37,811 nucleotides of DNA from JBFYKJ01 sp041306005 (lineage in GTDB: Archaea > Altiarchaeota > Altiarchaeia > JAFGQM01): the NCBI GenBank assembly GCA_041306005.1, contig JBFYKJ010000080.1:1-37811 (forward strand). The letters are read 5' to 3'. The position numbers and the translations under genes are program-made. The notes beneath the pieces are model-generated. The model was not told where the DNA came from. It did no database searches and saw only the letters and a list, made by a program, of their open reading frames with translations. Shown piece by piece: positions 30,835 to 37,502 of this stretch (position 1 is its first letter; each line of letters begins with the position of its first letter).

Positions 30835-30852
30835 TTATCCCCCGGCGATAAC
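30834..30852. promoter_or_regulatory. 19-bp hyphenated palindrome, copy 2
   Basis: GTTATCCCCCGGCGATAAC; its reverse complement differs from copy 1 (19934-19952) at one base. It begins on the last base of the FilR1-E stop codon and lies about 45 nt before the Yip1-like gene. In both copies the orientation relative to the upstream gene is the same, which fits a 3'-end hairpin as well as an operator. Confidence 0.6.
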
Positions 30853-30897
30853 TTTACACTGCGGCAACTATTAATCCCAAACGGCTATAACTACTGC

Positions 30898-31818
30898 ATG
30901 AGACTCTTCATGCTCATGAATCCGGGAAGCAGCCAAAAGTTCTTTGAGGAGATGAAGCCCCGCGGCCTCGCGGGAAACCTGAAGCATCTTATGCTCTTCG
31001 GGGTGTTCACATTCCTTGGAACCTTCCTGTTATACAGCGTCCTTGGATTCCACATAACTGCAGGTTTCGGCCCGGCGGCGACATCCATCAGCGTTTATTA
31101 TGCCGTTACCGACGGCTTGATTCTGGCCCTCCTAGACTATGTTAAGTGGATAATCAGCCCGCTTCTAATCGGAATCTTGTTCAGCCTTGCCAGCGAGAAG
31201 GTAGCGGGCAGGAAGGTCAAGCTGGACGAGAGCATAACGATAATCTCATACGCGTTCACCCCCGCGCTGATATTCAACATACTTACCGCATTCTCGCTCG
31301 TTGGCATATTCGCCAGCTCGATAGGTATGCTCTTCACGACCTTCCTTGTCTACTCCGCAGCCAAGGCACGCTTCAAGGCAGGTAAGAAACCGCTCAAACC
31401 CGTAGTCTCATACATATTCATCGGCGCCCTTACGATGGCATTGGTCGGGTTGCTTCTCAGTGCAGTTACCCCGAAGATGAAGTCCTGCGAGGAAATCACG
31501 TTTTTTTCCGAGGGCATAACCGCATATTTTGAGGAGGCGAAAGTCGCCGAGGAGCAGAGGGCGGCTGATGCCCAAGAGCTAAACTCTGAGATCGGCGAAT
31601 GCCTTGCGGACGATGACATGGACGACGCGGACGACTGCCTCGACGACCTATCTGTCTATTTGAAGTCGCCGGAGCCATGCAAGCTGATAAACGACCCTAG
31701 GGACCGGGACGACTGCTTAGACTATATCGCGATGGAGGTCGAGGATCCTTCTATATGCATGCTTATCGCTGATCCCTCAAAGAGGCCGGGGTGCGTAGAA
31801 TTGGCGACTCCCATATGA
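30898..31818 (+). CDS. Yip1-like membrane protein with Cys-paired acidic C-terminal domain
   Basis: A 306-aa protein. The N-terminus (MNPGSSQKFFEEMKPRG) followed by about five membrane helices (residues about 30-195) resembles Yip1-domain membrane proteins. The last about 110 residues form a soluble acidic domain with regularly spaced cysteines: CEEI, ECLADDDMDDADDCLDDL, PCKLINDPRDRDDCLDYI, SICMLIADPSKRPGC. The repeating C-x-x-I-x-D-x-x-x-R-x-x-C helix-hairpin unit is seen in membrane proteins of uncultured archaea and is probably disulfide-linked outside the cell. No function is known. It follows the FilR1 operon after 63 nt with its own TATA-like sequence (ACTATTAATCC, about 30867-30877). 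Confidence 0.65.
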   Translation: MRLFMLMNPGSSQKFFEEMKPRGLAGNLKHLMLFGVFTFLGTFLLYSVLGFHITAGFGPAATSISVYYAVTDGLILALLDYVKWIISPLLIGILFSLASEKVAGRKVKLDESITIISYAFTPALIFNILTAFSLVGIFASSIGMLFTTFLVYSAAKARFKAGKKPLKPVVSYIFIGALTMALVGLLLSAVTPKMKSCEEITFFSEGITAYFEEAKVAEEQRAADAQELNSEIGECLADDDMDDADDCLDDLSVYLKSPEPCKLINDPRDRDDCLDYIAMEVEDPSICMLIADPSKRPGCVELATPI

Positions 31819-31825
31819 GGGGTTT

Positions 31826-31874
31826 GCCCTTTTTATCCCCCCTTTATGTAATCTATACATATTCCATACATATG
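31826..31874 (+). promoter_or_regulatory. Toxin-antitoxin promoter with 11-bp direct repeats
   Basis: GCCCTTTTTATCCCCC (31826-31841) is the TATA/BRE-like element, about 38 nt before the ATG. Two adjacent 11-bp repeats, CTATACATATT (31853-31863) and CCATACATATG (31864-31874), 9/11 identical, cover the predicted transcription start and the antitoxin start codon, as expected for ribbon-helix-helix autoregulation. Confidence 0.6.
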
Positions 31875-32120
31875 GACGTCAAGGTAAACCTCCTGATGCC
31901 CGAGCTCCTCTACAAGGAGTCGCAGGCGTTAGTGAAAAAAGGCATATACTCAAACTTCTCCGAACTAGTCCGCCAGGCTGTTCGCTATGAGGTCCGCAAA
32001 TCGCGGGAGATCGAGTTCAACGAGAACGACTTGAGGCTCCTCGCCGTGATAAAGCGGGCCCATCGTGACGGCAAACTCCTTACAGAAGAGGATATGGCGA
32101 AACGTGGACTCAAGATTTAG
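31872..32120 (+). CDS. Ribbon-helix-helix antitoxin
   Basis: An 82-aa protein from ATG 31872 (MDVKVNLLMPELLYKESQ). The N-terminal strand plus two helices, VKVNLLMPELLYKESQALVKKG then YSNFSELVRQAVRYEVRK, is the CopG/RHH DNA-binding pattern, with the S-x-S-E-L-V-R motif of the second helix nearly matched (SNFSELVR). The C-terminal about 30 residues (NENDLRLLAVIKRAHRDGKLLTEEDMAKRG) would wrap the toxin. An in-frame ATG at 31791 lies in the upstream gene and adds unrelated sequence, so it was rejected. It overlaps the toxin start by 17 bp and probably represses the pair through the direct repeats at 31853-31874. Confidence 0.8.
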   Translation: MDVKVNLLMPELLYKESQALVKKGIYSNFSELVRQAVRYEVRKSREIEFNENDLRLLAVIKRAHRDGKLLTEEDMAKRGLKI

Positions 32121-32409
32121 GCTTCTTTTCGGCCAGTACTTCGAAAAACAGTGGGATGACTATGGCGAAGGCACCAGGCAGCTTATAGCCGATAAGCTGA
32201 GAATGGTGTCTGCCAACCCATATAGGTTTCGGAAGCACAAGGGCTACCGGGGCGTATTCAAGGTCAAGCTCTCTGTAGGCGGCGTTTATTCCAGGCTTAT
32301 GTACGCCGTCCATATGCCTGAATCGAATTTCATAACGGTGCTCGGAGTCTTCCCGCGCAAGCTAGATTACAAGGACTTTGAAAGGCTATTTGGTTATCTA
32401 CAAGCCTAA
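32104..32409 (+). CDS. RelE/ParE-type toxin
   Basis: A 101-aa protein. I choose the GTG at 32104 (VDSRFRLLFGQYFEKQWDDY), overlapping the antitoxin 3' end; an in-frame ATG at 32065 would add 13 residues deeper in the antitoxin. The pattern fits the RelE/ParE fold: two N-terminal helices (FGQYFEKQWDD, TRQLIADKLRMVSANPYRF), then strands YRGVFKVKL, SRLMYAVH and NFITVLGVFPRK, and a final helix LDYKDFERLFGYL. Basic residues (Arg, Lys) in the strands and the VFPRK end are typical of mRNA-cleaving RelE members, but RelE and ParE activity cannot be told apart here. Confidence 0.75.
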   Translation: MDSRFRLLFGQYFEKQWDDYGEGTRQLIADKLRMVSANPYRFRKHKGYRGVFKVKLSVGGVYSRLMYAVHMPESNFITVLGVFPRKLDYKDFERLFGYLQA

Positions 32410-32424
32410 CCTTTTTCTCCTCTT

Positions 32425-32437
32425 GGATATAATATCC
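32425..32437 (+). promoter_or_regulatory. Palindromic TATA-like element before the ECF operon
   Basis: GGATATAATATCC is a perfect 13-bp palindrome (centre A 32431) ending 4 nt before the ATG at 32442. It is too close to be the TATA box for that ATG unless the start is internal, so an operator is also possible. Confidence 0.35.
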
Positions 32438-32441
32438 ATCT

Positions 32442-33104
32442 ATGGGGGACTTCATTTACAGGCGCAAGGACACCTGGTTCCACAGGCTAAGCCCGGTCAT
32501 CAAGTTCCTGGCATGCGCAGCCATAGTAGCCCTCGCACTCCTTCTTGAACAGCCCCTCTTGCTCCTAACCCTCTTCCTCGCCACCTTCCTAATCGCTGCT
32601 CATTCCAAGATACTCCGCGGATGGCTCTTCTACATGAAGGTCTCTGTTTGGATATGCGCAATCTGGATTCCGATAAACCTCATGCTTAACCAGACCGGCG
32701 ACACGGTCCTGTTCCAAGCGCCTTACCTCAGGTTCACTCTAGAGACCCTTATTTCCTCGATAATAATGGCGATAAGGCTCACCACAGTCATCTCCTCCTT
32801 CGCCGTCCTCTCGCTTACGACGTCCCCGGAAGAGATGGTATCCTTAATGTCCCGATTAAAGCTCCCGGCAAAATCCGTCTTCCTCACCTCCCTTTCGGCC
32901 CGGTTCTTTCCTTCTCTCCTCGAGGACGCAAAGACCCTCTCGCAGGTCCAGGCCGCCAGGGGCGCAAGGACCAAAGGGATCCGCGGCAAGGGGCCGGTGC
33001 TGATTCCTCTCCTCTCAAACTCGCTTGAGCGCAGCGTCTCGGTCGCCGAGGCGATGGAAGCCCGGGGGTTCTCAGGAGACGCCAGGTTCTACGATGCAGA
33101 CTGA
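32442..33104 (+). CDS. ECF transporter transmembrane component (EcfT)
   Basis: A 220-aa membrane protein, the energy-coupling scaffold of an energy-coupling-factor importer. The N-terminal RRKDTWFHRLSPVIKFLACA is the family start (hDPRxKL-like region). About five membrane segments follow. The two coupling-helix Ala-Arg-Gly motifs that touch the ATPases are present: VQAARGAR and AMEARGFSG. First gene of a three-gene operon (T, fused A-A, S); the ATPase gene begins inside its 3' end. It docks the S-component and transmits ATP hydrolysis. Confidence 0.9.
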   Translation: MGDFIYRRKDTWFHRLSPVIKFLACAAIVALALLLEQPLLLLTLFLATFLIAAHSKILRGWLFYMKVSVWICAIWIPINLMLNQTGDTVLFQAPYLRFTLETLISSIIMAIRLTTVISSFAVLSLTTSPEEMVSLMSRLKLPAKSVFLTSLSARFFPSLLEDAKTLSQVQAARGARTKGIRGKGPVLIPLLSNSLERSVSVAEAMEARGFSGDARFYDAD

Positions 33105-34413
33105 CAAGATGATAACGATCAGGGACCTAAAGTTCGCCTACGGGAACGGGCAGCAGGCCCTCGGGGGCATTGACCTGGATATCGAACCCGGTGAATTCAT
33201 CTTGCTTTCAGGCTCCTCAGGCTCTGGCAAGACCACCCTAGCCCGCTGCCTGAACGGGCTGGTCCCGAACTTCTACAACGGGAAGCTCGAGGGGTCCGTC
33301 ACGGTGGACTGCAAACTGCCATCTAAAACCCCTACCAAAGACCTGGCTAAGATTGTCGGCATGCTCTTTCAGGACCCAGAGGCGATGTTCCTGTCTTCGG
33401 ACGTGAAGAGCGAAGTCCTATTCGGGCCGGCGTGCTTGGGGATTGAATGTAGTGTAAATCGAGTCTTGGACGAGCTCGGCATCGCCGCTTTGAAACATCG
33501 CCCTCTGCACGAGCTCTCGGGCGGGGAAAAACAAAAGGTCGCGCTCGCGGCGGTCCTTGCCTGCAGGCCGAAGGTACTTGTCCTCGACGAGCCGCTATCG
33601 GAGCTTGACAAGAAGTCGGCTGATGGCCTGATGAAGCTTTTGAAGAAGCTGAACCGTGCCGGCATGACAATAATCCTCCTCGAGCAAAGGATCGCGAAGC
33701 TGCAGGGCTTCGCTACAAGGGAGATATCACTTAAGGCCGGGAAAGTCGCATACGACGGGAAGCCGAGGAAGGGCGGCAGGCCCATGCCCGCGGCCAAAAC
33801 AAAGCCTGGTGATGTTTTAGTGAGGTTGCAGGATGTCTCATTCGCCTACGACAAAGCCGTATTTGAAAAATTCTCCCACGATTTCCGCGAGGGCGAGCTC
33901 GTCGTCCTCGAGGGCCCCAACGGTTCGGGGAAGACGACACTCCTTAAACTGATAATGGGCCTCCTTAAACCCGAGTCAGGCGTGGTAAATGTCGGCGGCA
34001 TTGAAAACCCGGGCGTAGAGCAAACCGCGGGCGCGGTAGGCTACGTCTTCCAGAACCCTGACAACCATCTATTCGCCGAGACGGTTAAGGAAGAAGTGGA
34101 ATTCATACTCAAGAACACCGGCAGAACAGGGAACGTCGACTCTGCCCTCAAGCAGTTCAACCTTTTACACTACAAAGACTCTTACCCCCGTTATCTTTCA
34201 GGCGGCGAGAAGCAGCGTGTTGCCCTCGCATCCATAATGGTCGCAAAGCCCAAGGTCCTTCTCCTCGACGAGCCGACAAGAGGGATGGATTCCGCGCTGA
34301 AGAAGGCGCTTGCCGATTATCTCTCAAAATACGCCAAACAGGGCAACCTGGTCATAATGGCCACCCACGACGCAGAGATGGCTTCGTGTGCCACAAGGAG
34401 GTTACGACTATGA
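33094..34413 (+). CDS. Fused ECF ATPase (two ABC domains, EcfA-A')
   Basis: A 439-aa protein with two complete ATP-binding domains in one chain. Domain 1: Walker A GSSGSGKTT (40-48), signature LSGGEKQKVAL (near 140), Walker B VLVLDEP (near 162). Domain 2: Walker A GPNGSGKTT (near 273), signature LSGGEKQRVAL (near 368), Walker B VLLLDEP (near 388), switch His in MATHD near the end. Start ATG 33094 overlaps the EcfT stop by 11 bp; ATG 33109 is an alternative. A longer start at 33025 adds an Arg/Ser-rich stretch without homology. Most ECF importers use two separate ATPases; the fusion fixes the pair as 1:1. Confidence 0.93.
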   Translation: MQTDKMITIRDLKFAYGNGQQALGGIDLDIEPGEFILLSGSSGSGKTTLARCLNGLVPNFYNGKLEGSVTVDCKLPSKTPTKDLAKIVGMLFQDPEAMFLSSDVKSEVLFGPACLGIECSVNRVLDELGIAALKHRPLHELSGGEKQKVALAAVLACRPKVLVLDEPLSELDKKSADGLMKLLKKLNRAGMTIILLEQRIAKLQGFATREISLKAGKVAYDGKPRKGGRPMPAAKTKPGDVLVRLQDVSFAYDKAVFEKFSHDFREGELVVLEGPNGSGKTTLLKLIMGLLKPESGVVNVGGIENPGVEQTAGAVGYVFQNPDNHLFAETVKEEVEFILKNTGRTGNVDSALKQFNLLHYKDSYPRYLSGGEKQRVALASIMVAKPKVLLLDEPTRGMDSALKKALADYLSKYAKQGNLVIMATHDAEMASCATRRLRL

Positions 34414-35078
34414 GAATCTTACCTGTCTTGTGTCTTCTGTCTTGTGTCCTCATACTAGCGGCGCCATTGGCGGAAACCTCGCTCATGAAGCACTGGGGCT
34501 TCTTCGCCCTCGGGGCAGTCCTCCTCTCGCTCCTTGCAGCATTCCTCGAATTCGGGAGCCCCTCGCGCTCGTCTAAGGAGATCTCTCTTGTAGCGATGCT
34601 CGGCGCCCTCTCGGCCGCCGGCAGGGTAGTCCTCGGCCCGCTCCCAAGCGTCCAGCCATCGACTTTCATCACCGGCTGCACAGGCTACGTATTCGGCCCT
34701 GCAGCGGGTTTCATGGTCGGTGCATTGACCGCCTTAGTCTCAAACCTCTTCCTAGGGATGGGCCCGTGGGCGCCTTTTCAGATGCTGGGATGGGGCTTAT
34801 TCGGTCTTGGGTCTTCGGTCTTCGGTAAACTGCGCGCACCGGTTTGGTCATTGGCAATCATCGGTTTCCTTTGGGGCTACGTCTTTGGCTTCATAACCAA
34901 CTTGTGGTACATAATAGGGTTTGGTTTCCCGCTCACCCCGGCGTCCGTCCTCTCCGCCCAGCTTGTCAGCTTTCCATATGATACCGCGCACGCAATCTGC
35001 AACGCTGCCATATTCCTAATCTTTGGCAAGAGGGTGCTGAACATCCTAAAGCGCTTCAGGCAGCGGTTTATGGGGTAA
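34410..35078 (+). CDS. ECF transporter substrate-specific (S) component
   Basis: A 222-aa membrane protein with about six helices. Start ATG 34410 overlaps the ATPase stop by ATGA and has a strong Shine-Dalgarno AAGGAGGTT at 34395-34403; the in-frame ATG at 34386 lies within the ATPase gene. The central signature GYVFGPAAGFMVGALTALVSNLF, then GMGPWAPFQMLGWGLFGL, is typical of ECF S-components annotated as unspecified or vitamin-type carriers. A dedicated T-A-A'-S operon means a one-substrate (group I) importer. The vitamin or cofactor cannot be read from sequence and no riboswitch was seen upstream of the operon. Confidence 0.85.
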   Translation: MRILPVLCLLSCVLILAAPLAETSLMKHWGFFALGAVLLSLLAAFLEFGSPSRSSKEISLVAMLGALSAAGRVVLGPLPSVQPSTFITGCTGYVFGPAAGFMVGALTALVSNLFLGMGPWAPFQMLGWGLFGLGSSVFGKLRAPVWSLAIIGFLWGYVFGFITNLWYIIGFGFPLTPASVLSAQLVSFPYDTAHAICNAAIFLIFGKRVLNILKRFRQRFMG

Positions 35079-35128
35079 AGCGCCCATGGATGGTTTATTA
35101 GCTATTAAGCGCAATAATAACGACCAAC

Positions 35129-36010
35129 ATGCCCGGGAACAAAGGCCTTAGGAAGCGCGTAGTCACATGGCCCGTGACAAAGGCCGAAAGAGCTAATTTC
35201 GGGAAAGTACTCCGCAAGTATAAAGGGTTAGCGCAGAGCGGCCTCCCTAGGAACCTTAAAGTCAGGGATACTGCGACCGGCGAGTTCCGCCTTCTAACGC
35301 CCGAGGAAGCGGCTAAATATACCGACCGCAGGCTCTCGGAGCTCAAGAACGTCCGCAAGCTGGAGTACGGGGCTACGCTCGACCCGGCGACTCGCCTCCG
35401 CAACCAGGCCTTCTTCATGGACGAGCTCCACCGGCTTAAGGCAAAGGCCGATCTTGGCAGGGAGGCGCCGTTTGCGGTCATCAACCTGGACCTTGACTTC
35501 TTCAAGGATTACAACACCGCATACGGCCACGATGCCGGGACCAAGGCGCTAATCAGGTTCTCCAAGCGGTTCAAGAGAGTCCTCCGGCAGAACGCTGGCG
35601 ATGATGGGATGCTCGCAAGGACCGGCGGCGAGGAGTTCACGGCCATAATCCGCGGAAAGCAGCCCCTAAAGCGGGCGCTGAAGACCCTGAAGCAGCTGAA
35701 GTTGAACCTGAAGGAAAGGCCGATGCGCCACACGGGCAGCCCGCACAAGAGGCTGACCTTCAGCGCGGGCGTTGCGGTATACCGGCCGGGCGAGGGCGAC
35801 AAGCCCTATAAGGCCGCTGACCGCGCGCTCGAGGAGGCGAAGCAGTTCAAGGTCAAGAGCAAGAAAAAGTCCGGGACTTTTATCCCTTACAAGAACAGCA
35901 TCTACGTGAGAAGGCTGCGCCTCGGCGGCGAGCACGTGTCGTACCGGCTCAAGGGCCCGGCTTTCAACGGGGGCGGGCGGAGAGCGCATCAAAAGAAGCC
36001 GATAGCATAA
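35129..36010 (+). CDS. GGDEF-domain protein (putative archaeal nucleotide cyclase)
   Basis: A 293-aa protein without membrane segments. Residues 1-80 are basic and unrecognised. The GGDEF domain spans about 82-240: DPATRLRNQAFF (start motif), INLDLDFFKDYN (metal Asp121), AYGHDAGT, GGEEF at 166-170, TFSAGVAVY, and YKAADRALEEAK. The catalytic GGEEF is intact. Compared with PleD, Asn129 matches the guanine-binding Asn335, but the Asp344 position is Thr138. The I-site RxxD before GGEEF is absent (GDDG). A basic tail (240-293) follows. GGDEF proteins make c-di-GMP in bacteria and are rare in archaea; the Thr could alter base choice. The start at 35129 has TATA-like TTTATTAG about 33 nt upstream. 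No EAL, HD-GYP or PilZ gene is in the window. Confidence 0.85.
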   Translation: MPGNKGLRKRVVTWPVTKAERANFGKVLRKYKGLAQSGLPRNLKVRDTATGEFRLLTPEEAAKYTDRRLSELKNVRKLEYGATLDPATRLRNQAFFMDELHRLKAKADLGREAPFAVINLDLDFFKDYNTAYGHDAGTKALIRFSKRFKRVLRQNAGDDGMLARTGGEEFTAIIRGKQPLKRALKTLKQLKLNLKERPMRHTGSPHKRLTFSAGVAVYRPGEGDKPYKAADRALEEAKQFKVKSKKKSGTFIPYKNSIYVRRLRLGGEHVSYRLKGPAFNGGGRRAHQKKPIA

Positions 36011-36025
36011 TGATGCGCATGCGTT

Positions 36026-36087
36026 CGCCTTTTTATCCCCCCGCCCCTAATATCTCGGTTTCTGGCAACCCACCGCCATAGCGGTGG
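36026..36087 (+). promoter_or_regulatory. rpiA promoter and leader hairpin
   Basis: TATA/BRE-like CGCCTTTTTATCCCCC at 36026-36041. The predicted start near 36058 gives a leader of about 48 nt containing a perfect 7-bp hairpin, CCACCGC (36070-36076) with GCGGTGG (36081-36087), loop CATA. Confidence 0.55.
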
Positions 36088-36105
36088 TATGCTGCTTAGT
36101 CAACG

Positions 36106-36816
36106 ATGACAACGGGCGCACAGGATCTGTCAAAGAGGGCTTCTGCAGAGAAGGCGTGCGAGCTAGTCAAGGATAAGATGAAAGTCGGCCTTGGCACGGG
36201 CTCGACCGCCGAGTGGGCGATAAAGAGGCTGGGCGAGCGGGCCAGGGACGACGGCCTCGATATCGTCTGCGTCCCGTCCTCGAAGAGGACCGAAGAATTG
36301 GCTAAGATAGTAAAGCTCCCCTTAATATCTTATGGCGAGTTCCTCCAAAGGGACCTTAAACTAGATATAGATATAGACGGCACCGACCGGGTGGACCCGG
36401 AGTTCCGGCTGATAAAGGGCGGGGGCGGCGCGCAAACGAGGGAAAAGGCCGTCGCAAACGCGTCGAAACTCTTCCTCTGCGTCGCCGACGAATCGAAACT
36501 CGTGCCTAAACTAATAGGCAGTTTCCCGCTCCCGGTCGAAGTCATCCCCGACTACTACCGGGACGCCGCATCGAAGCTCCGGGCCTTCGGGCACCCCAAA
36601 TTGAGGGAAAAAAGCGGAAAGGTTTTTATAACTGATAATTCTAACTACATCCTTGACATTGACCTTTCTCTGTCTGTCGGCGAGCCGGAAAGGCTTGAAG
36701 TCGACATAAACAGGATACCTGGGGTCGTGGACAACGGCTTTTTCACAAGGCGCCGTCCTGACAAGGTATTCGTCGGCTACCCGGACGGACGAGTCAAGGT
36801 TCTTGACAGGAAATAG
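36106..36816 (+). CDS. rpiA: Ribose-5-phosphate isomerase A
   Basis: A 236-aa cytosolic enzyme that interconverts ribose 5-phosphate and ribulose 5-phosphate, supplying pentoses for nucleotides. Signatures: VGLGTGSTAEWAI (phosphate-binding loop), DIDGTDRVDPEFRLIKGGGGAQTREK (canonical DGADEVD...KGGGGALxREK; Thr replaces the usual Ala), FITDNSNYILD, and PGVVDNGFF. The length is normal for RpiA. ATG 36106 is the first start in frame after the leader hairpin. A TGA-to-ATG gap of 78 nt separates it from rps13, so the two may be transcribed separately. Confidence 0.96.
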   Translation: MTTGAQDLSKRASAEKACELVKDKMKVGLGTGSTAEWAIKRLGERARDDGLDIVCVPSSKRTEELAKIVKLPLISYGEFLQRDLKLDIDIDGTDRVDPEFRLIKGGGGAQTREKAVANASKLFLCVADESKLVPKLIGSFPLPVEVIPDYYRDAASKLRAFGHPKLREKSGKVFITDNSNYILDIDLSLSVGEPERLEVDINRIPGVVDNGFFTRRRPDKVFVGYPDGRVKVLDRK

Positions 36817-36894
36817 CTCTGTTGGATCCCATCGGGGTCCGGTCGGGCGCATCCTGCGAGGGCTGGTCGATGATTAAACATCATAAACTTTACC

Positions 36895-37440
36895 ATGGCT
36901 GAAAAGGCCCCGAAGAAAGAGGAATTCGACGAGAAAGGCGAGAAGAAGCCAAAGTCAGCCCCGCCGGCCCAGAAGCGCCAAATCCGCGTAGTTAGAATCC
37001 TGGGCACGGACATCGACGGCTCAAGGAAGCTCGTCGCAGGCATCGCCGAGATCAAGGGCATAGGTTTTAACCTTGCAAGGGCGATACTCCTCAAGCTTAA
37101 CCTGAGTTTTAAGAAGCGCCTCACAGACCTGACGGACCCGGAGCTGGCCCAGATAGAGAAGGCCATACAAAACCCGGGCGCGCTTGGCATCCCCGCATGG
37201 ATGTTCAACCGGAGAAAAGACCTTGACACCGGCAAGGACCTGCACTTAAGCACTTCTGACCTCGCATTCGCTATAAAGTCCGACAAGGACCTCATGGGCG
37301 AGACGAAGTCCTACAAGGGCCTGCGCCTCGCAAGGGGGCTGAAGGTCCGCGGCCAGAGGACGGCATCCACCGGCAGGGGCAAGTCGGCTGTCGGCGTCCA
37401 GCGGAAGAAGAACGCTCCTGCGCAGGCGGGGAAGAAGTAA
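36895..37440 (+). CDS. rps13: 30S ribosomal protein uS13
   Basis: A 181-aa protein of the small-subunit head, contacting 16S rRNA and the P-site tRNA region. Archaeal family blocks: VVRILGTDIDGSRKLVAGIAEIKGIG near residue 35, then the helical middle, and GLKVRGQRTASTGRGKSAVGVQRKK near the C-terminus. A charged N-terminal extension of about 30 residues (KKEEFDEKGEKKPKSA) precedes the core and makes it somewhat longer than many archaeal homologues. ATG 36895 is the best start. It is followed after 62 nt by rps4, the usual archaeal order S13-S4. Confidence 0.96.
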   Translation: MAEKAPKKEEFDEKGEKKPKSAPPAQKRQIRVVRILGTDIDGSRKLVAGIAEIKGIGFNLARAILLKLNLSFKKRLTDLTDPELAQIEKAIQNPGALGIPAWMFNRRKDLDTGKDLHLSTSDLAFAIKSDKDLMGETKSYKGLRLARGLKVRGQRTASTGRGKSAVGVQRKKNAPAQAGKK

Positions 37441-37460
37441 GGGTTAGGATAATGAGATAA

Positions 37461-37472
37461 GCGTATATAGGG
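37461..37472 (+). promoter_or_regulatory. Candidate TATA box for rps4
   Basis: GCGTATATAGGG lies about 37 nt upstream of the rps4 ATG at 37503 and could give rps4 a promoter of its own in addition to read-through from rps13. Confidence 0.45.
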
Positions 37473-37502
37473 CAATAGAAAACAGATAATCAAGATAACA
37501 AG

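Noticed and set aside
35129..36010. Nearby c-di-GMP effector or degrading enzyme
   Set aside because: No EAL, HD-GYP or PilZ domain was found; the HD protein at 19965-21038 is of the dGTPase/SAMHD1-like type, without the GYP motif.
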